Positions 5,417 to 8,660 of a stretch of 8,660 bases of DNA are shown here, one piece after another. Numbering within the stretch: position 1 is the stretch's first letter; each line of letters opens with the position of its first letter. Source of the DNA: JAMLIO01 sp031412575 (GTDB lineage Bacteria; Bdellovibrionota; Bdellovibrionia; Bdellovibrionales; UBA1609); contig JANODG010000176.1 of the NCBI GenBank assembly GCA_031412575.1, positions 1 through 8,660 on the forward strand. The letters are read 5' to 3'. The translations under genes were made by a program, and so were the position numbers. The notes below the pieces were generated by a model that saw nothing but the letters and a program-made list of their open reading frames with translations, was not told where the DNA came from and did not search any database.

Positions 5417-6895
5417 TTAAATTATTTTACGACCTTGAACGATAACGCTTTCAACTTTTAGATTTTTAAATAAAGTGAAAGTGTTTGGTGAATTAGCGAA
5501 CTTAGGATGATTAAAAAACGACCAAAATGGGGCTTTGGAATAATAGTCTTTAAAGAGTGATTCACTTTTTAAATGTTCAATATAACCTATCCCTAAATTA
5601 GAAACTGGCGCGTCACTTCCAAAAAAAAGTTTAAAGCCCAACGATTTCAGTATCGGCCAATCCAAAATATGAAGGTCTGGGTACTGGGACGAAATCTCAT
5701 TCAGTTGAATTTTATCCATTAAATAATGACTAGGTTGAAAGTGGAATGTGATTTTATTTTTATCTTCGATGTTTAAATTTTTCAAAAGATTAATTGTTTT
5801 AGAATTCATAAGTTCGCAGTGTTCTAAATGTAGCTTAGTTTTAAAATTTTCTTTTACAGCTTCAAACGCTTGAATCACTTTTTCAACCGCTAAGTCCCCT
5901 ATGGTGTGAAAAGCAATTTCAATTTTTGAATCAGAGGCTAACCTTAACAGACCTTGGACGTCCTTTTGGCTTAAAAAGTTTTTCATAGCATGGTTTTCAA
6001 CTTCACAAGATTGGTCGCTAGAAGATTCTTTTAAAAAAGAACATCCGCAATTTTTCCACAACGACTTTGCAATCGTATCCGCACTTTTTTGTGAAAATGT
6101 GCCGTCCAGAAATATTTTTAGTCCCCCATGAACAATCTTAGATTTTTGATCCTTACACCAAAACTGGGCGTCTTTAGATTTTTTTATCAAGGAATCAATA
6201 CCTTCGCCAAAAAAGTTCGAATAATATAGCTCTGGGAAAACATCAAGTTCTTGGTTTTTTTCTAGATTGAGTAAGGCTAAAAGTTGATCAGGATCACTCG
6301 TCATGTCTCTAAAGTGGGTGATTCCATTCGTCAAAACTGTACGTTGAGCGACTGATAGCAATTGCATTTTTTGTTCGTGAACGGAATGGGTTTTTTCACG
6401 ATTAAACTTCATGTTATGATAATATTCATCAAATTGAGGTCGATTGAAATCATTAAATATCGCGACATCTTCAAAATAATTTATAGATTTTTTTTGTTCC
6501 GAACTTATAGTTTTTAAGTAATTACCTATTTCGGAACCGTAAAATAGCAGCTGATGACCATCTTCCAAAACAAGATAGAAGTTAAAATCATTTAAGTATT
6601 TTTTTAAGAGATTAAATAGAGAGGGCAAGTCTTTAACAACTGCAAGGCTTAAACCAAAACCTTCAATATGTTTTTCTTTGGAACTTAAACTTTGAACGTT
6701 AGCTTTTACATTTAAACTGCCCAAATAATTTTCTAATTCTGAAATCGTTTGGATATGACTTAAATTATTTTTTGAATAGTATTTCCCAATACCCTCGAAG
6801 TGTAAATGACTGTCGTAAAAGCTAGGGATACAAAAGTAATTTTTAAAGTTAAAACCCTTGTCTGCTTGTGGATTCATATGTTCTAGGGCTATCAT
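5417..6895 (-). CDS. YtcJ-like amidohydrolase (Amidohydro_3)
   Basis: This is a 492-aa metal-dependent hydrolase of the YtcJ/Amidohydro_3 family, whose known members cleave N-acyl or N-formyl amides; the substrate here is unknown. The TIM-barrel metal-site motifs are all visible: His30 and His32 in DSHLHF, EDGH (111-114), THFRDM (193-198), Lys260 in GGLKIFLDG, His330 in FHTIGD, His359 in LEHC and Asp428 in GSDAPV. The final strand VESVIVQGRKII survives. Oddly, only about 27 residues precede the HxH motif, against roughly 55-60 usually, so most of the N-terminal strand domain is missing. A stop codon four codons upstream in the same frame excludes a longer start. A Cys-bearing segment (283-297) replaces the usual short Pro-Tyr loop. 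The ATG at 6895 has no clear Shine-Dalgarno; Met7 (6877) is an alternative. It overlaps the upstream gene by 47 nt. No signal peptide is seen, so it is probably cytoplasmic. Confidence 0.85.
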   Translation of the reverse strand: MIALEHMNPQADKGFNFKNYFCIPSFYDSHLHFEGIGKYYSKNNLSHIQTISELENYLGSLNVKANVQSLSSKEKHIEGFGLSLAVVKDLPSLFNLLKKYLNDFNFYLVLEDGHQLLFYGSEIGNYLKTISSEQKKSINYFEDVAIFNDFNRPQFDEYYHNMKFNREKTHSVHEQKMQLLSVAQRTVLTNGITHFRDMTSDPDQLLALLNLEKNQELDVFPELYYSNFFGEGIDSLIKKSKDAQFWCKDQKSKIVHGGLKIFLDGTFSQKSADTIAKSLWKNCGCSFLKESSSDQSCEVENHAMKNFLSQKDVQGLLRLASDSKIEIAFHTIGDLAVEKVIQAFEAVKENFKTKLHLEHCELMNSKTINLLKNLNIEDKNKITFHFQPSHYLMDKIQLNEISSQYPDLHILDWPILKSLGFKLFFGSDAPVSNLGIGYIEHLKSESLFKDYYSKAPFWSFFNHPKFANSPNTFTLFKNLKVESVIVQGRKII

Positions 6896-8066
6896 TCTGT
6901 TGATTTATGAACATGGCCCCTAATGTCACAGCTAGAATAGCAGATCCAACGTAAATCCAAGTTTTTTGTCGATTTGATTTTTTAGCATCATTTTTGATTT
7001 TAGAGTTAGAATCGGGGTGAGCTATTAAATTTAAGCTTCGATCTGAACTTGGATTGATTTCATTAGAGTCTTCAATGTTAGTTTTTACGGGGAGAGATGT
7101 TGGAAGTTTCAACCGTGTTCCTGTTAAATTTACCTTAGACGAAGATTTGGCAAAGCTTTGTGTCAATAGTTCCGACCTCTGATCTGAAACCAAACTCGAT
7201 TTGGATTCTTCGGCTAAAGCCTGTTTACGATCTAACATATTTGGTTCTAGAATATTAATTACAGGTGTTGGTTCGCATTTAATTGAACTGAACACATAAA
7301 AATTTGCAAATTGTTTCAACTGTGACGAGGTAAAGTTCACTTTTCTTTCCGGTGAAAGATTTTTGCAAAGACCTTTAAATTTTAACTCTAAAGTTTTAAG
7401 ATTAGAAATTTTAGAACCCGAAGCATAAGTTGTAAAAGGTAAAGAATACTCGGTGATATAATCAATTCGATAAATTGTCGTTTTGTTTAACGCAGATTTA
7501 GCAACAGAACTATTAATAAGATATTTATTTGAAAGATTAAGCTTAACGAGCTTTTGATCATCACTTAGATGTGTTGACAGAAGTTTTTCATGCAGCTGAG
7601 AAAGCCCCATTGGTGTTAACTTTGGATCTGGTTTAGAATCAACTGCAAAATCAATAGATTTTTGAAGCCAAAAGCCTTCTTTATCTTTTTCTAATTGTGC
7701 TAATCTAAAATAGCTCTGAAAAATAATTTGTTTCACTTCTGCAGACCAAAGGTCATTAAGTGCTAGTGAAACAATTTTCTTGTAGGTTTTAATCGACTTC
7801 GTCACGTCGTCGTCTAAGAATTCAATTTCGGCTAACTTTTGTAAATTAAGTATTTGATTTGATTGATGCTTAAGTAAGAACTTTGATAACGTCATAGGAT
7901 CAGGCTTTACATATTCCATATTATTAGAAATGAAATTTGCATATTCAACTTCATTGGCATCAGTAGACCTTAAGAGAACTTTTGAAGAAGCCGCAAAACT
8001 ATTACTCGCGAAGATAGGATTATAAATCAAACTCAGAATTAAAACGAACTTAAAACATATCACCAT
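6849..8066 (-). CDS. exported helical-repeat protein with C-terminal membrane anchor
   Basis: This is a 405-aa protein that I do not recognise. The ATG at 8066 is chosen over an in-frame TTG at 8096 because AAGAG stands 6 bases before it. The N-terminus is a signal peptide (core 5-19, cleavage after Ala20 or Ala25). Residues about 60-180 look like helical, TPR-like repeats (for example around 86-105 and 112-145). A region with predicted strands follows (about 195-270) with Cys234 and Cys264, a possible disulfide. Then comes a long Ser/Asn/Lys-rich, probably disordered linker (275-365) and one hydrophobic segment (370-387) with an 18-residue polar tail. The topology would be a large periplasmic part anchored in the inner membrane near its C-terminus. 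It overlaps the upstream gene by 17 nt and the amidohydrolase by 47 nt. The linker may span periplasm or peptidoglycan; this is inference. Confidence 0.75.
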   Translation of the reverse strand: MVICFKFVLILSLIYNPIFASNSFAASSKVLLRSTDANEVEYANFISNNMEYVKPDPMTLSKFLLKHQSNQILNLQKLAEIEFLDDDVTKSIKTYKKIVSLALNDLWSAEVKQIIFQSYFRLAQLEKDKEGFWLQKSIDFAVDSKPDPKLTPMGLSQLHEKLLSTHLSDDQKLVKLNLSNKYLINSSVAKSALNKTTIYRIDYITEYSLPFTTYASGSKISNLKTLELKFKGLCKNLSPERKVNFTSSQLKQFANFYVFSSIKCEPTPVINILEPNMLDRKQALAEESKSSLVSDQRSELLTQSFAKSSSKVNLTGTRLKLPTSLPVKTNIEDSNEINPSSDRSLNLIAHPDSNSKIKNDAKKSNRQKTWIYVGSAILAVTLGAMFINQQNDSPRTYESTSRQGF

Positions 8067-8565
8067 ATTGAACTCTTTTTTTACTTTGTTTATCAATTAC
8101 TAATTCGCTTTTATAAAATTGCTTCTTATTAAGTGTCGCAAAGTATTTGGGGCCTTTTTCTAAAATTGGATCTACGAACTCATTGGGGACGATAATTCCA
8201 AACTGGTTAGGGTCAAGTGGCGCACGCAGAATTCGAATTTTTTTCACAATTTTTAAACCTTTCTTATATCCTAAATCGGTTTTGTTTACGGAATAGAGGT
8301 CAACCCACCCAAAATTCTCGATCATAGAGCTGATGGACCGTTGGTTAATTAAGCTCACCGGTATTAAACTATGGTCTTCAGGAATAAATGTAGAGGCCTC
8401 TATTGATTCCTGAGGGGCGTCTAAAAGTTGTTTATCGTTTCCAAATAGGATGTGAAAACTAATTAGCGTCACGAAGGAAAGCACAATCACCCCAATGATT
8501 TGAAATCCCTGGGGATTCATGATGTAGAGATTTTGAAAATAGTCATGGAATTTTTTGATAGTCAT
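8050..8565 (-). CDS. CpaB/RcpC-like membrane protein (tentative)
   Basis: This is a 171-aa protein. The ATG at 8565 has GAGAG about 10 bases upstream. After a short polar start, residues 22-41 form one membrane segment. The rest (about 66-148) resembles the C-terminal RcpC/CpaB domain of Flp/Tad pilus assembly proteins: an IPVSLINQ strand, a segment ending W-V-D-L-Y in place of the usual G-D-x-V-D-V, then KIVKKIRILRAPLDP, a 'x-x-V-P-N-E' position like the usual 'V-T-P-E', and a short helix before KYFATLNKK. It is shorter than typical CpaB because the SAF domain between anchor and RcpC domain appears to be missing. The final 23 residues are Lys-rich. It would sit in the inner membrane with its domain in the periplasm. 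It overlaps the upstream partial gene by 23 nt. The family match is by eye only; no other Tad component is visible in the window. Confidence 0.5.
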   Translation of the reverse strand: MTIKKFHDYFQNLYIMNPQGFQIIGVIVLSFVTLISFHILFGNDKQLLDAPQESIEASTFIPEDHSLIPVSLINQRSISSMIENFGWVDLYSVNKTDLGYKKGLKIVKKIRILRAPLDPNQFGIIVPNEFVDPILEKGPKYFATLNKKQFYKSELVIDKQSKKRVQYGDMF

Positions 8566-8659
8566 AAACTTTAATCTCTCTAAGAATGGGTTTTTTGTTG
8601 GACTGCACTTGAAATGTGAAGAATAGCAAAATGGGTGTAAGTACGAAGCTTAAAATTAT
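8543..8659 (-). CDS. C-terminus of an unidentified membrane protein (partial)
   Basis: An open frame enters from the right edge and reads leftward for 38 codons to a TGA at 8543-8545. Its first about 16 residues are hydrophobic (IILSFVLTPILLFF...), followed by a polar tail with several Lys and Tyr. One other frame is open at the edge but ends earlier, at a TAG near 8580, and is less hydrophobic. The stop overlaps the start of the CpaB-like gene by 23 nt, in keeping with the overlaps downstream. The gene is cut by the window, so family and start are unknown. Confidence 0.5.
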   Translation of the reverse strand: MILSFVLTPILLFFTFQVQSNKKPILREIKVYDYQKIP

Positions 8660-8660
8660 A

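Noticed and set aside
5402..5425. Hairpin CGTAAA/TTTACG at the end of the amidohydrolase gene
   Set aside because: The 6-bp AT-rich stem has a 10-base loop and no T-run, and it overlaps the stop codon; it is too weak to call a terminator.

Overview
The window looks like chromosomal DNA of an AT-rich Gram-negative predatory-type or related bacterium. The best guess is Bdellovibrionota or another former deltaproteobacterium. This rests on a stand-alone, diverged EF-G of the type seen in spirochaetes, planctomycetes and deltaproteobacteria, on several exported proteins with Sec or lipoprotein signals, and on a low GC content. It is an inference; no rRNA or other firm taxonomic marker is present. 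I see no tRNA, IS element, integrase or CRISPR array.

Layout. Bases 1-87 are a strikingly GC-rich island (about 68% G+C over the first 60 bases) with inverted and direct repeats, abutting the stop of a leftward gene for a small exported protein of unknown function (88-630). A gene-free stretch of about 440 bases follows. It holds a good extended -10 promoter whose spacer contains a perfect inverted repeat, then a leader of about 145 nt, and then a rightward, apparently single-gene EF-G (1072-3180). After an AT-rich gap with two perfect palindromes comes a rightward secreted papain-like cysteine protease (3357-4505). It converges on a leftward DUF2799-type lipoprotein with a long C-terminal coiled coil (4591-5334). 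The two share an intergenic hairpin that is a strong terminator for the leftward strand.

From 5417 to the right edge everything runs leftward as a tightly overlapping cluster. In transcription order it holds the C-terminus of an unidentified membrane-anchored protein (entering from the right edge), a 171-aa CpaB/RcpC-like membrane protein, a 405-aa exported protein with helical repeats, a Ser-rich linker and a C-terminal membrane anchor, and a YtcJ-type metal-dependent amidohydrolase lacking most of the usual N-terminal strand domain. The overlaps of 23, 17 and 47 nt imply co-transcription and probably coupled translation. A link to Flp/Tad-like pilus or other envelope assembly is possible but unproven.

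Most notable: the EF-G keeps its G motifs but has lost the usual signature residues of both tip loops of domain IV. That points to a recycling or other specialised role rather than the main translocase. The overlapping envelope-protein/amidohydrolase cluster is the best candidate for an undescribed functional unit.
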